Shown: piece after piece, positions 1-8,886 of the stretch
Layout: each line of letters begins with the position of its first letter
Position numbering within the stretch: position 1 is the stretch's first letter
NCBI RefSeq assembly: GCF_002113375.1
Contig: NZ_NEHO01000011.1
Span: 121,195-185,194 of the forward strand
DNA: 64,000 bases
Origin: Pseudomonas sp. R37(2017)
GTDB taxonomy: Bacteria; Pseudomonadota; Gammaproteobacteria; Pseudomonadales; Pseudomonadaceae
Direction: 5' to 3'
Notes under the pieces: generated by a model
Databases searched by the model: none
What the model was told of the DNA's origin: nothing
What the model saw: the letters and a program-made list of their open reading frames with translations, nothing else
Translations under genes and position numbers: made by a program

Positions 1-75
1 CAGATTCTCGGCGAGATCCTCGACCAGAACACCTGGTCGCAAGCCCGATACCAGGTTCGCCACAGCGTGACCTGA
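1..75 (+). CDS. 3' end of an unidentified gene
   Basis: An open frame runs from the window edge to a TGA at 73-75 and encodes 24 residues ending in VRHSVT. Coding direction and frame are inferred only from the uninterrupted reading frame and from the hairpin just downstream. The fragment is too short to assign to a family. It precedes the porin gene by 100 bp. Confidence 0.45.
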   Translation, partial: QILGEILDQNTWSQARYQVRHSVT

Positions 76-96
76 ACCTTCCGGCGTCCTGGTCCG

Positions 97-118
97 GCCG
101 CGGGCATTTTCCCGCGGC
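97..118 (+). terminator. Hairpin after the partial gene
   Basis: A perfect 8-bp GC-rich stem (GCCGCGGG at 97-104, CCCGCGGC at 111-118) encloses a six-base loop. It lies 22 bp after the stop codon of the partial gene and before the porin gene. The T-tract after the stem is poor (GGGCTTTCG), so efficient intrinsic termination is plausible but not certain. Confidence 0.5.
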
Positions 119-175
119 GGGCTTTCGCTCGCCCAAACACCAGTTCTGCAAACACAATAATAAGGAGCACGCAGA

Positions 176-1489
176 ATGAAACTGTCCCTCTGGCCCGCCT
201 TGCCGCTCGCCATTTCAAGTTGTCTTGGTCAAATGGCCTGTGCCGCCACTGATAACGGGTTTGTCGAAGACAGTAGCCTGACCCTGACCAACCGTAACTT
301 TTACTTCTACCGCAATAACCTCAACAATCCGGGCGGCCAGAACTATCGGGACGAGTGGGCCCACGGGATCATGCTCGATTACCGCTCTGGCTACACCCAG
401 GGAACGGTGGGGTTCGGGGTCGACGCCTATGCGCAGTTGGGCATCAAGCTCGACAGTGGCAAGGGCCGCACGGGCACGGGCTTGCTGCCGGTCGATGGCG
501 ATGGCCGCCCGGAGGATGAATACTCCGAAGCCGGTGGTGCGGTGAAAGCGCGGGTATCCCAGACCGAGCTCAAGTACGGCAACCTGACCCCGCTCAATCC
601 GGTGTTCGGCACCGGCAATGCGCGACTGTTCACCAGTTCCGCCACCGGCTTTCAGCTGACCAGCAATGAGCTCGAGGCGTTGAAACTGGACATCGGTCAT
701 TTCACCGCCGGCAACGACAATAATTCGACCAATGCCGATGGCGCGCTCAAAGCGCTGTACGCCGGCGTGGAAACCCGCAGCGTCGATTACCTCGGCGGCA
801 GCTATGCGCTGAGCGATCAGTTGAGTGTCAGCCTCTATGGTTCGCAATTCACCAATATCTGGCGGCAGTACTACGGCAACGCCAACTACAGTTTTGCGCT
901 GGGCGAAGGCCAGGCGCTGAACCTGGATTTCAATCTCTACCGCACCAACGATACCGGCGACAGTCTGGCCGGCAGGATCGACAACACCACCTGGTCGCTG
1001 TCCTCCGCCTACACATTCGGCGCCCATCGCCTGACCCTGGCGTACCAACGGGTCGATGGCGACGAGCCGTTCGATTACCTGGGCTTCGACCAGCAGCCGG
1101 GCACCTCGATCTTTCTCGCCAACTCGATTCAGGTCCTCGACTTCAACGCCCCCAACGAGCGCTCATGGCAGCTGCGTTATGACCTGGACATGGCGCCGTT
1201 CGGTATCCCCGGCCTGAGCTTCATGTCGCGCTACGTCTCTGGTGACCACATCGATGACAGCCATTACGACGGCGGCCCCAATGGCGCCTATGGACGTTAC
1301 GGCGATGACGGCAAGCGCTGGGAACGCGACATCGAAGCGCGCTACGTCGTGCAATCGGGCAAGGCCAGGGACCTGTCGTTGCGGATACGCCAGGCCAGTG
1401 TGCGTTCCACCGCACAAGTCGCCCGCGCCGACACCACGGATAACAACGAAGTGCGCGTCATCATCGAGTATCCACTGAGTATTTTCTGA
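176..1489 (+). CDS. OprD-family outer-membrane porin
   Basis: A 437-residue precursor of an OprD-type substrate-specific channel, which lets small carboxylates, amino acids or peptides cross the outer membrane. The N-terminus is a classic Sec signal peptide (basic start, hydrophobic stretch, cleavage around AlaCysAlaAla near residue 24). The mature part is rich in alternating beta-strand segments with aromatic girdles. Family-like features are the early FVEDSSLTLTNRNFYF segment, the DEWAHGIMLDY strand and a C-terminal strand ending in Phe. AAGGAG at 162-167 supports the ATG at 176. An amino-acid permease follows 86 bp downstream, so the pair probably forms an outer- plus inner-membrane uptake route for the same amino acid or derivative. 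The substrate cannot be told from sequence. Confidence 0.9.
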   Translation: MKLSLWPALPLAISSCLGQMACAATDNGFVEDSSLTLTNRNFYFYRNNLNNPGGQNYRDEWAHGIMLDYRSGYTQGTVGFGVDAYAQLGIKLDSGKGRTGTGLLPVDGDGRPEDEYSEAGGAVKARVSQTELKYGNLTPLNPVFGTGNARLFTSSATGFQLTSNELEALKLDIGHFTAGNDNNSTNADGALKALYAGVETRSVDYLGGSYALSDQLSVSLYGSQFTNIWRQYYGNANYSFALGEGQALNLDFNLYRTNDTGDSLAGRIDNTTWSLSSAYTFGAHRLTLAYQRVDGDEPFDYLGFDQQPGTSIFLANSIQVLDFNAPNERSWQLRYDLDMAPFGIPGLSFMSRYVSGDHIDDSHYDGGPNGAYGRYGDDGKRWERDIEARYVVQSGKARDLSLRIRQASVRSTAQVARADTTDNNEVRVIIEYPLSIF

Positions 1490-1575
1490 TCCGTGTCCTG
1501 CTGTGCGTGGCTGATCCCCACGGCAAAAAACAACAACGTGCTCTTCAAGAAAGACAACATTCAGAGGACATACAA

Positions 1576-2976
1576 ATGACCGACAACGCCGGTTTCGAAA
1601 CGATATCCAACCGTGAACAAGGCCTGCGACGTCAGCTGACGTCGGGGCAGATGAGCATGATCGCCATTGGCGGTGCGATTGGCACCGGGCTGTTCATGGG
1701 CAGCGCCTATGCCATAGGTTATGCCGGGCCGAGCGTGCTGCTCAGCTATGCCATTGGCGCAATCATCACCTTGCTGCTGATGGGCTGCCTGGCGGAAATG
1801 ACCGTGGCCCATTCGACCTCGGGTTCGTTCGGTGCCTACGCCGAATTTTATGTCAGCCCGCTGGCCGGATTCCTGGTGCGCTATGCCTATTGGGCGGCGA
1901 TTGTGCTGGCGGTCGGCACGGAGGTGACGGCGGTGGCGATGTACATGAAGTACTGGTTCGCCAACGTACCGGAGTGGATCTGGATCGTCTCGTTCTCCAG
2001 TGTGTTGATCGTGCTCAATGCCATCAGCGTGAAGACCTTCGGCACCTTCGAGTACTGGTTCTCGACCATCAAGATCGGCGCGATTGTCGGCTTCATCATC
2101 CTGGCGGTGTACGTGGTGTTCGGTTCCGGCAACCCCGAGTACGGCATGCACAATTACAGCGCCCATGGCGGTTTCTTCCCCAACGGTCTGCAAGGGATGT
2201 GGATCGCGGTGATCGTGTCGATCTTCAGCTACCTGAGCGTGGAGATGATCGCGGTGGCTGCCGGTGAGGCGAAAGACCCGGAACAAGCGGTCAAGAAAGC
2301 CTTTCGCGGGACCATCGTGCGCCTGGTGGTGTTCTACCTGCTGACCCTGGCGTTGATGCTGGCGATCGTGCCTTGGGTCCAGGCTGGCAAAGCCCAGAGT
2401 CCGTTCGTCACGGTCATGCAAGCCATCGGCATTCCCGGCGCCACCGGTGTGATGAATTTCGTGATCCTGATTGCCGCGTTGTCAGCGATGAACAGCCAGT
2501 TGTACATCACCACGCGCATGATGTTCAGCCTGTCCCGTGCCGGCTATGCGCCAAAATCCATGGGTGTGTTGAGCAAGACCGGAATCCCGTTGAACGCACT
2601 GTTGCTCTCGAGTTCGGGTATCGCCCTGGCGACGTTGCTCAACATCCTGTACCCGGAAAGCTCGTTCACCCTGATGATGGCGATCTCGATGTTCGGCGCG
2701 ATCTTCACCTGGTTCATGATCTTCCTCACCCACTACTGCTTCCGTCGTTTTCACGAACGTAACGGCAACCGCAAGCTGTCGTTTCGCATGCGTCTGTTTC
2801 CCTACAGCACCTTGCTGGGGTTGCTCCTGATGGGGGCGGTGATGATCACGACCTACTTCACTGAAGCCTTCAAGATGACCCTGGTGTTCGGCGTGCCGTT
2901 CCTGCTGGTGCTATCGATTGTCTATGGCGTTTTCTTCAGGAAAACCAGGGCCGTTGCGACACTGAGTCCTCTGTAG
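1576..2976 (+). CDS. APC-family amino-acid permease
   Basis: A 466-residue inner-membrane amino-acid/proton symporter of the AAT branch of the APC superfamily (GABA, proline, aromatic and basic amino-acid permeases). The family signature IAIGGAIGTGLFMGS in TM1 is near the N-terminus, and about twelve hydrophobic segments follow. The TM3 region carries the E(V)TAVAMYMKYWF pattern, and SVEMIAVAAGEAKDP lies in the TM6-7 region. I chose the ATG at 1576 because AGAGGA lies at 1563-1568; an upstream in-frame ATG at 1507 would add 23 hydrophilic residues and lacks a good ribosome site. It probably works with the OprD porin upstream. The TAG stop is formed by the first bases of a REP sequence (TGTAGGAGC). 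The substrate is unknown. Confidence 0.9.
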   Translation: MTDNAGFETISNREQGLRRQLTSGQMSMIAIGGAIGTGLFMGSAYAIGYAGPSVLLSYAIGAIITLLLMGCLAEMTVAHSTSGSFGAYAEFYVSPLAGFLVRYAYWAAIVLAVGTEVTAVAMYMKYWFANVPEWIWIVSFSSVLIVLNAISVKTFGTFEYWFSTIKIGAIVGFIILAVYVVFGSGNPEYGMHNYSAHGGFFPNGLQGMWIAVIVSIFSYLSVEMIAVAAGEAKDPEQAVKKAFRGTIVRLVVFYLLTLALMLAIVPWVQAGKAQSPFVTVMQAIGIPGATGVMNFVILIAALSAMNSQLYITTRMMFSLSRAGYAPKSMGVLSKTGIPLNALLLSSSGIALATLLNILYPESSFTLMMAISMFGAIFTWFMIFLTHYCFRRFHERNGNRKLSFRMRLFPYSTLLGLLLMGAVMITTYFTEAFKMTLVFGVPFLLVLSIVYGVFFRKTRAVATLSPL

Positions 2977-3112
2977 GAGCGGGTGCCCGCTTGCGGCATG
3001 CTCCGGGCGGCGTTCCGACGAAAAACGCCAGGACAACGCGGGCATTCAGACAGCCCGCGTTATCGTTGACGCCCATCGTCGGAACGCCGCCCGGAGCATG
3101 CTCGCTCCTACA
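2972..3112. repeat. REPIN with an unusual 25-bp inverted repeat
   Basis: Two REP sequences face each other: TGTAGGAGCGGGTGCCCGC at the left and GCATGCTCGCTCCTACA at the right. Inside them, 2996-3020 and 3077-3101 form a perfect 25-bp inverted repeat (GCATGCTCCGGGCGGCGTTC onward). It replaces the usual GCATGCTCGCGA core. The left end overlaps the permease stop codon. The remaining sequence up to 3290 shows no gene; CCAGCACCG/CGGTGCTGG near 3170-3190 could form a small hairpin. Confidence 0.85.
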
Positions 3113-3290
3113 GACAGCAGCCCGATCCGCGCTGCGTTAAAGCCTGCAAGTAAGTCTTTTGGTCGTAGACGGTGCTGGTTTTCCAGCACCGATTGGCTGA
3201 TCCAGATTACTGCTCGGTCGAATATCTGTTGACCTGATCGTTGCGTACCAACAGACTTTTCGCTTTTTTGTACTTCCAAAGGTCTGATTG

Positions 3291-3710
3291 ATGCGTAAAA
3301 CATTCACTGTCGTTGCACTGAGCCTGCTTGTATCGCAGTACTCCCTCGCTGGCGAAACGACCAACACGGCTATCGGTGGCGGTCTCGGCGGCGCCCTTGG
3401 GAGCGTGGTCGGCCAGGCTGTGGGAGGCAGCACTGGCGCTGCGATCGGCGCTGGCGTAGGTGGCGCGGCCGGGGGCGCGATGACTGCCAAGAGTGGCAAG
3501 AAGACCGAGTCGGCTATTGGCGGTGGTCTCGGTGCAGCGGGTGGCCAGGTCATCGGTAACAGTGTCGGCGGTTCCACCGGTGGACTGATCGGCGCAGGCC
3601 TGGGTGGCGCGGCAGGTAGTGCGGTCGGCAACAATATGGCCGATGACGATGACCACCACGACTCCGACTACAAGCACAAACATAAACACAAGCACAAACA
3701 CCACGACTGA
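3291..3710 (+). CDS. Glycine-zipper envelope protein with a Lys/His tail
   Basis: A 139-residue small exported protein. It has a Sec signal peptide (MRKTFTVVALSLLVSQYSLA, about 20 residues), then two long stretches of repeated small residues (GGGLGGALGSVVGQAVGGS and a second GGGLGAAGGQVIGNSVGGS copy). These are separated by a Lys-rich linker, so the zipper is an internal duplication. Such glycine zippers insert in or associate with the outer membrane or periplasm. The C-terminus is unusual: an acidic DDDDHHDSDY patch followed by alternating Lys-His pairs (KHKHKHKHKHHD), suggestive of metal binding. The ATG at 3291 is preferred over the adjacent TTG at 3288. The ribosome site AAAGG lies at 3278-3282. 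No specific function can be assigned. Confidence 0.75.
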   Translation: MRKTFTVVALSLLVSQYSLAGETTNTAIGGGLGGALGSVVGQAVGGSTGAAIGAGVGGAAGGAMTAKSGKKTESAIGGGLGAAGGQVIGNSVGGSTGGLIGAGLGGAAGSAVGNNMADDDDHHDSDYKHKHKHKHKHHD

Positions 3711-3724
3711 TCGCCGGTGCCCCC

Positions 3725-3827
3725 TGTAGGAGCGAGCACGCTCGCGATGGCGGAGTGTCAGGCGACATCGATGTTGAATATGCCGGCCTCATCGCGAGCA
3801 TGCCGCAAGCGGGCACCCGCTCCTACA
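3725..3827. repeat. REPIN
   Basis: A left REP (TGTAGGAGCGAGCACGCTCG) and an inverted right REP (CGCGAGCATGCCGCAAGCGG then CACCCGCTCCTACA) flank a short non-coding core. It lies between the glycine-zipper gene and the next small gene. Confidence 0.85.
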
Positions 3828-4041
3828 GACAGTTCATTGCCTGCGCAAAGCCGTCTGTCGGCTTTCTCCTGCGCGTATTGACCCTGAGCCAAAAAAGACT
3901 AACTTACATTGCGTGGGAAAAAATCCCACGCCAAAAATTCAAGGTCGATTGTAGGTTTGACGGGTTACTCCCATGCCGCTCCCGGATCGCAACGTGAACT
4001 GCGTTGGTACTGCTCGCGGTAAATCACCAGGAGAATGCACG
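3828..4041 (+). promoter_or_regulatory. Leader region with a perfect hairpin
   Basis: This region precedes the small exported protein at 4042. GCGTGGGA (3911-3918) and TCCCACGC (3924-3931) form a perfect 8-bp stem with an A5 loop, followed by CAAAAATTC. There is no T-tract on the plus strand, so it looks more like an mRNA leader structure or a protein-binding site than an intrinsic terminator. A good ribosome site (CCAGGAG at 4028-4034) stands just before the ATG. Nothing else is recognisable. Confidence 0.4.
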
Positions 4042-4212
4042 ATGAACACTTACCTGCTTTTCAAGAGAGGCTTGCTGGCGCTGGCCGTCGGTGGCGTCCT
4101 CTCGGCTTCCATCGTTTTGCTGCCAGACTCCATTTCCCATGACTCGAGCGCCTATGCCAAGGATGGTGGTGGTGGTGGTGGTGGATTCAAAAAAAGCCCC
4201 GCGACCGAATGA
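4042..4212 (+). CDS. Small predicted exported protein with a poly-Gly stretch
   Basis: A 56-residue protein with a hydrophobic N-terminal segment (FKRGLLALAVGGVLSASIVL) resembling a signal peptide or membrane anchor. A short polar region follows, then seven consecutive glycines (GGT repeats in the DNA) and a FKKSP tail. CCAGGAG at 4028-4034 is a good ribosome site for the ATG at 4042. The last codons run into the inverted repeat that terminates the opposing mexEF-oprN operon. I do not recognise a family. The ribosome site and signal-like start make it more credible than a random frame. Confidence 0.5.
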   Translation: MNTYLLFKRGLLALAVGGVLSASIVLLPDSISHDSSAYAKDGGGGGGGFKKSPATE

Positions 4213-4229
4213 GACGCAGGGCTAAAAAA
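4189..4229 (-). terminator. Terminator of the mexEF-oprN operon
   Basis: Read on the minus strand, AGCCCTGCG pairs with CGCGGGGCT (4215-4223 with 4195-4203, one mismatch) and is followed by seven T. It lies about 45 bp after the oprN stop codon. The stem overlaps the last codons and the TGA of the opposing small gene. Confidence 0.8.
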
Positions 4230-4273
4230 TTGGTTGGTTGCGGCCAACCAAAGGAGCGCTTGAAAACTTTGGG

Positions 4274-5695
4274 TCAGTTACTCGCGATCGTCTCCGGCTG
4301 CCAGCCACCGCCCAGGGCCTTGTAGATCGCGACGATGCCGCGATACAGGTCGACCTCGGCCTGGGCCTGGGTGTCTTCGGCCGCCAGGCGTTCACGCTGG
4401 GCGTCGAGCAGTACCAGGAAATCGGCGGTGCCTTCGCGATAGCGAATTTCCGCCAGGTCGGCGGCCGAGCGGCTGGACTCGCTCTGACGGATCAACGAAA
4501 TCAGACGCTGCTGGCGTTTGCCATAGTCGCTGAAAGCGTTTTCCGACTCCTCCAGGGCCAGCAACACTTGCTGTTCGTAGGTCGCCAGGGCGCCTTCGGC
4601 ATCGGCGTCGGCACCGCGAATGCGCGCTTTCACGCTACCCAGGTCAAAGGCGGCCCAGGTGATGCTCGGACCGAGTGCCCAGGCGTTGGCCGCCGAGGAA
4701 CCGATCTGCGAACCCCGTGAGGCGGTCCAGCCGAGGAAACCGCTGAGACTGACCCGTGGGAACAGATCCGCCTTGGCCACGCCGATCCGCGCGGTGGCCG
4801 AAGCCAGTTTGCGTTCGGCACTGAGGATGTCCGGACGGCGTTGCAGCAGTTCACCCGGATCACCGATCGGCAGGGCCTTGGCGATCGCTGGCAGGTCTTT
4901 CGGGCTCAGGTCCACGGTCAGTTTGTCCGGACGTTCACCCAGGAGCGTGGCGATACGGTTTTTCTGCCGAACCTGTTCAGCCTGCAATTGCGGCACGCTG
5001 GCTTCGACCGCGGCCAGGCGCGCATCGGCGCGCTCGACATCGAGCTGATCGCCGACGCCGGCATCGCGCAGGCTGATGGTGATCTTGCGCGACTCCTGCT
5101 GGTTCTGCAGGTTGGCCAGGGCAATTTTCTCTCGCAGTTGAGCGCCGCGCAGTTGACCGTAGGAATCCACCAGTTCGGCAATCATGGTGACTTGCAGTTG
5201 GTAAAGATCGGCCTCGAACGCCTGTTGCTCGGCGTTGGCCGACTCCAGGTTGCGCTGGATCCGGCCAAACAGGTCGACCTCCCAGGCCATGTCCAGGCCC
5301 AGGTCGTAGCGTTCGCTGTTGACCCGGTCGGTGGTCTGGCCCGGAATCTGGCCTTTGCCCAGGTCACTGCTGACGCGGCTGGTGATGGTTGGCATGGCGT
5401 CGTTGCTGACGTCATCGCGGATCGCCCGCGCGGCTTTCCAGCGGGCGAAGGCGACGCGCAGATCACGGTTGCCTTGCAAGGATTGCGTCACCAACTGGTT
5501 GAGGGTCGGGTCTTCGAACTGCTGCCACCAGATGCCTTCGAAACGCGAACGGTCAAAGTTCTTCTGGCCGGCGGCGCCATCGGTGGCGGCCGTGATATTG
5601 GCCGCCTCGGTGTCTGGCGTCTTGTAGTCCGGGCCGACGGTACAGGCACTCAGGGCCAGTACCAGCAGGCTCGGCAGGAAGGCTTTCAAACTCAT
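4274..5695 (-). CDS. oprN: Outer-membrane channel OprN of the MexEF-OprN efflux pump
   Basis: A 473-residue outer-membrane lipoprotein of the TolC/NodT family that forms the exit duct of the tripartite pump. The lipoprotein signal ends in LALSACTVGPDY (lipobox LSAC). Two repeated outer-membrane efflux (OEP) domains follow. Stretches remembered from P. aeruginosa OprN are present: WWQQFEDPTLNQLV, GNRDLRVAFAR, NSERYDLGLD and the ending YKALGGGWQPE. The ATG overlaps the mexF stop codon by one base, so translation is coupled. It is the last gene of the operon and is followed by a strong terminator. MexT is expected to control it. Confidence 0.93.
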   Translation of the reverse strand: MSLKAFLPSLLVLALSACTVGPDYKTPDTEAANITAATDGAAGQKNFDRSRFEGIWWQQFEDPTLNQLVTQSLQGNRDLRVAFARWKAARAIRDDVSNDAMPTITSRVSSDLGKGQIPGQTTDRVNSERYDLGLDMAWEVDLFGRIQRNLESANAEQQAFEADLYQLQVTMIAELVDSYGQLRGAQLREKIALANLQNQQESRKITISLRDAGVGDQLDVERADARLAAVEASVPQLQAEQVRQKNRIATLLGERPDKLTVDLSPKDLPAIAKALPIGDPGELLQRRPDILSAERKLASATARIGVAKADLFPRVSLSGFLGWTASRGSQIGSSAANAWALGPSITWAAFDLGSVKARIRGADADAEGALATYEQQVLLALEESENAFSDYGKRQQRLISLIRQSESSRSAADLAEIRYREGTADFLVLLDAQRERLAAEDTQAQAEVDLYRGIVAIYKALGGGWQPETIASN

Positions 5696-8600
5696 CAGTG
5701 CGACTCCAGGTTCAGGGTGGCCTTGGATGCCTTGCGTGCCTGACCGCGCTCGACAAAGTTACGAATCAATACGTAGAACACGGGCGTCAGCAACAGACCG
5801 AAGAAGGTCACCCCGAGCATCCCGGAGAACACCGCCACACCCATGGCATGACGCATTTCGGCACCGGCACCGCTGGAGAACACCAGAGGCACCACACCCA
5901 TGATGAACGCGAAGGAAGTCATCAGGATCGGCCGCAGACGCAGGCGGCAAGCTTCCAGGACCGCCGCCAGCGGGTCGAGGCCTTCGAGCTGCTTGTCCTT
6001 GGCGAACTCGACGATCAGGATCGCGTTCTTGCACGCCAGGCCCACCAATACGATCAGGCCGATCTGGGTGAAGATGTTGTTGTCGCCACCGGAGGCAATC
6101 ACCCCGGTGATGGCCGACAGCAGGGTCATCGGTACGATCAGGATCACCGCCAGTGGCAGGCTCCAGCTTTCGTACTGGGCCGCCAGTACCAGGAACGCCA
6201 GCAGTACGCAGAGCGGGAACACGAACAGCGCAGTGTTGCCGGATAGGATCTGCTGGTAGGTCAGGTCGGTCCATTCGTAGGTCATGCCGTTGGGCAGTTC
6301 TTCCTTGAGCAGTTTCTCGATGGCTTTTTCGGCCTGGCCGGAGCTGTAGCCGGGGGCTGCCGCACCGTTGATTTCAGCGGTGATGAAGCCGTTGTAGTGC
6401 ATCACGCGGTCCGGCCCCGAGGTGTCGCTGACCTTGATGAAGGTCGCCAGCGGGATCATCTCGCCTTTGTTGTTGCGTACCTTCAGCTGGCCGATCTGGT
6501 CGGACTCAAGGCGGAACTGCTGCTCGGCCTGGACGTTGACCTGATAGGTGCGTCCGAAGCGGTTGAAGTCGTTGGCATACAGCGAACCCAGGTAGATCTG
6601 CAGGGTGTCGAAGATGTCGCTGACGGCCACGCCGTGGGTCTTGGCTTTTTCCCGGTCGATGGCGGCATCGACCTGCGGCACGTTCACGGTGTAGCTGGTG
6701 AACAGGTTGGCCAGTTCCGGCACGTCATGGCTCTTGGCAATGACGTTCATGGTCTGCTTGTACAGCTCTTCGTAGCCCAGGTTGCCCCGGTCTTCGATTT
6801 GCAGGCGGAAACCGCCGATGGTGCCCAGGCCTTGTACCGGCGGTGGCGGGAAGATCGCCATGTAGGCTTCCTGGATCCCGGCATACTGGCCGTTCAGGGC
6901 ACCGGCAATCGCACCGGCGGACATGCTCGGGTCTTTACGTTCGTCGAACGGTTTGAGGGTCACGAACACGATGCCGGCGTTCGGGCTGTTGGTGAAACCG
7001 TTGATCGACAGGCCCGGGAACGCTACAGCGCTTTCCACGCCTGGCTGTTTCAGTGCCAGATCGGACATGCGTTTGATCACGTCTTCGGTACGGTCCAGGC
7101 TCGCGGCGTCCGGCAGTTGCGCGAAAGCCACCAGGTATTGCTTGTCCTGGCCGGGTACGAAACCGGTCGGAGTGCTGGAGAAACCGAAGAAAGTCAGCAC
7201 CATCAGGCCGGCGTACAACAGCAGGGCGATGCCGCTGGAGCGGATGACCCGGCGCACGGTGCCGACGTAACCATGGCTGGCTTTTTCGAAGAAGCGGTTG
7301 AACGGACGGAACAGCCAACCACCCAGCAGTTTGTCCAGTACACGGGAGAACCGGTCTTTCGGTGCATCGTGGCCCTTGAGCAGTACCGCGGCCAATGCGG
7401 GCGACAGGGTCAGCGAGTTGAACGCCGAGATCACGGTCGAGATCGCAATGGTCAAGGCGAACTGCTTGTAGAACTGACCCGTCAGGCCGGAGATGAACGC
7501 TGCCGGTACGAACACGGCACACAGCACCAGTGCCGTGGCAATGATCGGGCCGGTCACTTCACCCATGGCTCGCTTGGTCGCATCGAACGGGTTGAGCCCC
7601 AGCTCGATGTTGCGCTCGACGTTCTCCACCACCACGATGGCGTCGTCCACCACGATACCGATCGCCAGTACCAGGCCGAACAGCGACAGGGCGTTGAGCG
7701 AGAAGCCGAACAGGTGCATCACCGCAAACGTACCGATCAACGATACCGGCACCGCCACCAACGGAATGATCGAGGCGCGCCAGGTCTGCAGGAACAGGAT
7801 CACCACCAGCACCACAAGGATCAACGCCTCGAAGAGGGTGTGAACCACCGCTTCGATGGAGCCGCGCACGAAGATGGTCGGGTCATAGACGATGCTGTAG
7901 TCCATGCCTTGCGGGAAGCCTTTCTTCAACTCTTCCATCTTCGCCCGAACCTCGTTGGAGATGTCGATGGCGTTGGAACCTGGACGCTGGAAGATCGGAA
8001 TGGCCACGGCTGGTTGGTTGTTGAGCAACGAACGCAGGGCGTATTGACTGGAACCCAGTTCGACCCGGGCGATGTCCTTGAGGCGAGTGATTTCACCGTT
8101 ATCGCCTGCGCGAATGATGATGTTCTCGAACTCTTCCTCACTGACCAAACGGCCCTGGGTGTTGATCGACAGCTGGAAGCTCTGGGCATTCGGGGCAGGA
8201 GGCGCGCCCAATTGACCGGCAGCGACCTGGCGGTTCTGTTCGCGAATGGCGGTGACGACATCGGTCGCGGTCAGGTTGCGCGAAGCGGTCTTGTTCGGAT
8301 CGAGCCACACCCGCAGCGAGTAGTCACCCATACCAAACAATTGCACATCGCCGACGCCGCCCAGGCGCGCCAGCTCGTCCTTGATGTTGAGGATCGCGTA
8401 GTTGGACAGGTAGAGCATGTCGTAGCGTTTGTCCGGCGAGGTCAAGTGCACCACCATGGTCAGGTCGGGCGATGCCTTGTCCACGGTGATACCGATGCGC
8501 GTCACTTCCTCGGGGAGTTTCGGCTCGGTCCGGGTCACGCGGTTCTGCACCTGCACCTGGGCATTGTCCAGGTCGGTACCCAGGGCAAAAGTGATGGTCA

Positions 8601-8874
8601 GGGTGATCTTGCCGTCAGCGGTGGATTGCGAGGACATGTACAGCATGTTCTCGACGCCGGTGATGGCCTGCTCCAGCGGAGCGGCCACGGTTTCGCCGAT
8701 GACCTTGGGGTTGGCACCCGGGAAGTTGGCGCGGACCACCACGGTCGGCGGCACCACTTCCGGGTATTCGCTGATCGGCAACTGGAACAGCGAGATCGCA
8801 CCGGCGATCAGGATCAACAGCGATAGAACCGCTGCGAAGATCGGCCGCGAAATGAAGAACTGGGAAAAATTCAT
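5695..8874 (-). CDS. mexF: RND inner-membrane pump MexF
   Basis: A 1059-residue proton-driven multidrug transporter of the HAE-1 RND family. In P. aeruginosa, MexF exports fluoroquinolones, chloramphenicol, trimethoprim and quinolone-signal precursors. The start MNFSQFFISRPIFAAVLSLL, the periplasmic PPTVVVRANFPGANPKVIGE stretch and the loop VFPPPP-type segment (AIFPPPPVQGLGTIGGFRLQ) are close to what I recall of MexF. The TM4 proton-relay aspartates (IGIVVDDAIVVVENVERN, near residue 410) are intact, as is the C-terminal GLACKNAILIVEFAKD motif. The length is normal. It lies 12 bp after mexE and overlaps oprN by one base. Confidence 0.96.
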   Translation of the reverse strand: MNFSQFFISRPIFAAVLSLLILIAGAISLFQLPISEYPEVVPPTVVVRANFPGANPKVIGETVAAPLEQAITGVENMLYMSSQSTADGKITLTITFALGTDLDNAQVQVQNRVTRTEPKLPEEVTRIGITVDKASPDLTMVVHLTSPDKRYDMLYLSNYAILNIKDELARLGGVGDVQLFGMGDYSLRVWLDPNKTASRNLTATDVVTAIREQNRQVAAGQLGAPPAPNAQSFQLSINTQGRLVSEEEFENIIIRAGDNGEITRLKDIARVELGSSQYALRSLLNNQPAVAIPIFQRPGSNAIDISNEVRAKMEELKKGFPQGMDYSIVYDPTIFVRGSIEAVVHTLFEALILVVLVVILFLQTWRASIIPLVAVPVSLIGTFAVMHLFGFSLNALSLFGLVLAIGIVVDDAIVVVENVERNIELGLNPFDATKRAMGEVTGPIIATALVLCAVFVPAAFISGLTGQFYKQFALTIAISTVISAFNSLTLSPALAAVLLKGHDAPKDRFSRVLDKLLGGWLFRPFNRFFEKASHGYVGTVRRVIRSSGIALLLYAGLMVLTFFGFSSTPTGFVPGQDKQYLVAFAQLPDAASLDRTEDVIKRMSDLALKQPGVESAVAFPGLSINGFTNSPNAGIVFVTLKPFDERKDPSMSAGAIAGALNGQYAGIQEAYMAIFPPPPVQGLGTIGGFRLQIEDRGNLGYEELYKQTMNVIAKSHDVPELANLFTSYTVNVPQVDAAIDREKAKTHGVAVSDIFDTLQIYLGSLYANDFNRFGRTYQVNVQAEQQFRLESDQIGQLKVRNNKGEMIPLATFIKVSDTSGPDRVMHYNGFITAEINGAAAPGYSSGQAEKAIEKLLKEELPNGMTYEWTDLTYQQILSGNTALFVFPLCVLLAFLVLAAQYESWSLPLAVILIVPMTLLSAITGVIASGGDNNIFTQIGLIVLVGLACKNAILIVEFAKDKQLEGLDPLAAVLEACRLRLRPILMTSFAFIMGVVPLVFSSGAGAEMRHAMGVAVFSGMLGVTFFGLLLTPVFYVLIRNFVERGQARKASKATLNLESH

Positions 8875-8886
8875 CGTAAAAATCCC

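Noticed and set aside
6397..8826. Long plus-strand open frame opposite mexF
   Set aside because: It is a His/Arg/Gln-rich antisense reading of mexF with no recognisable domain and no ribosome site.
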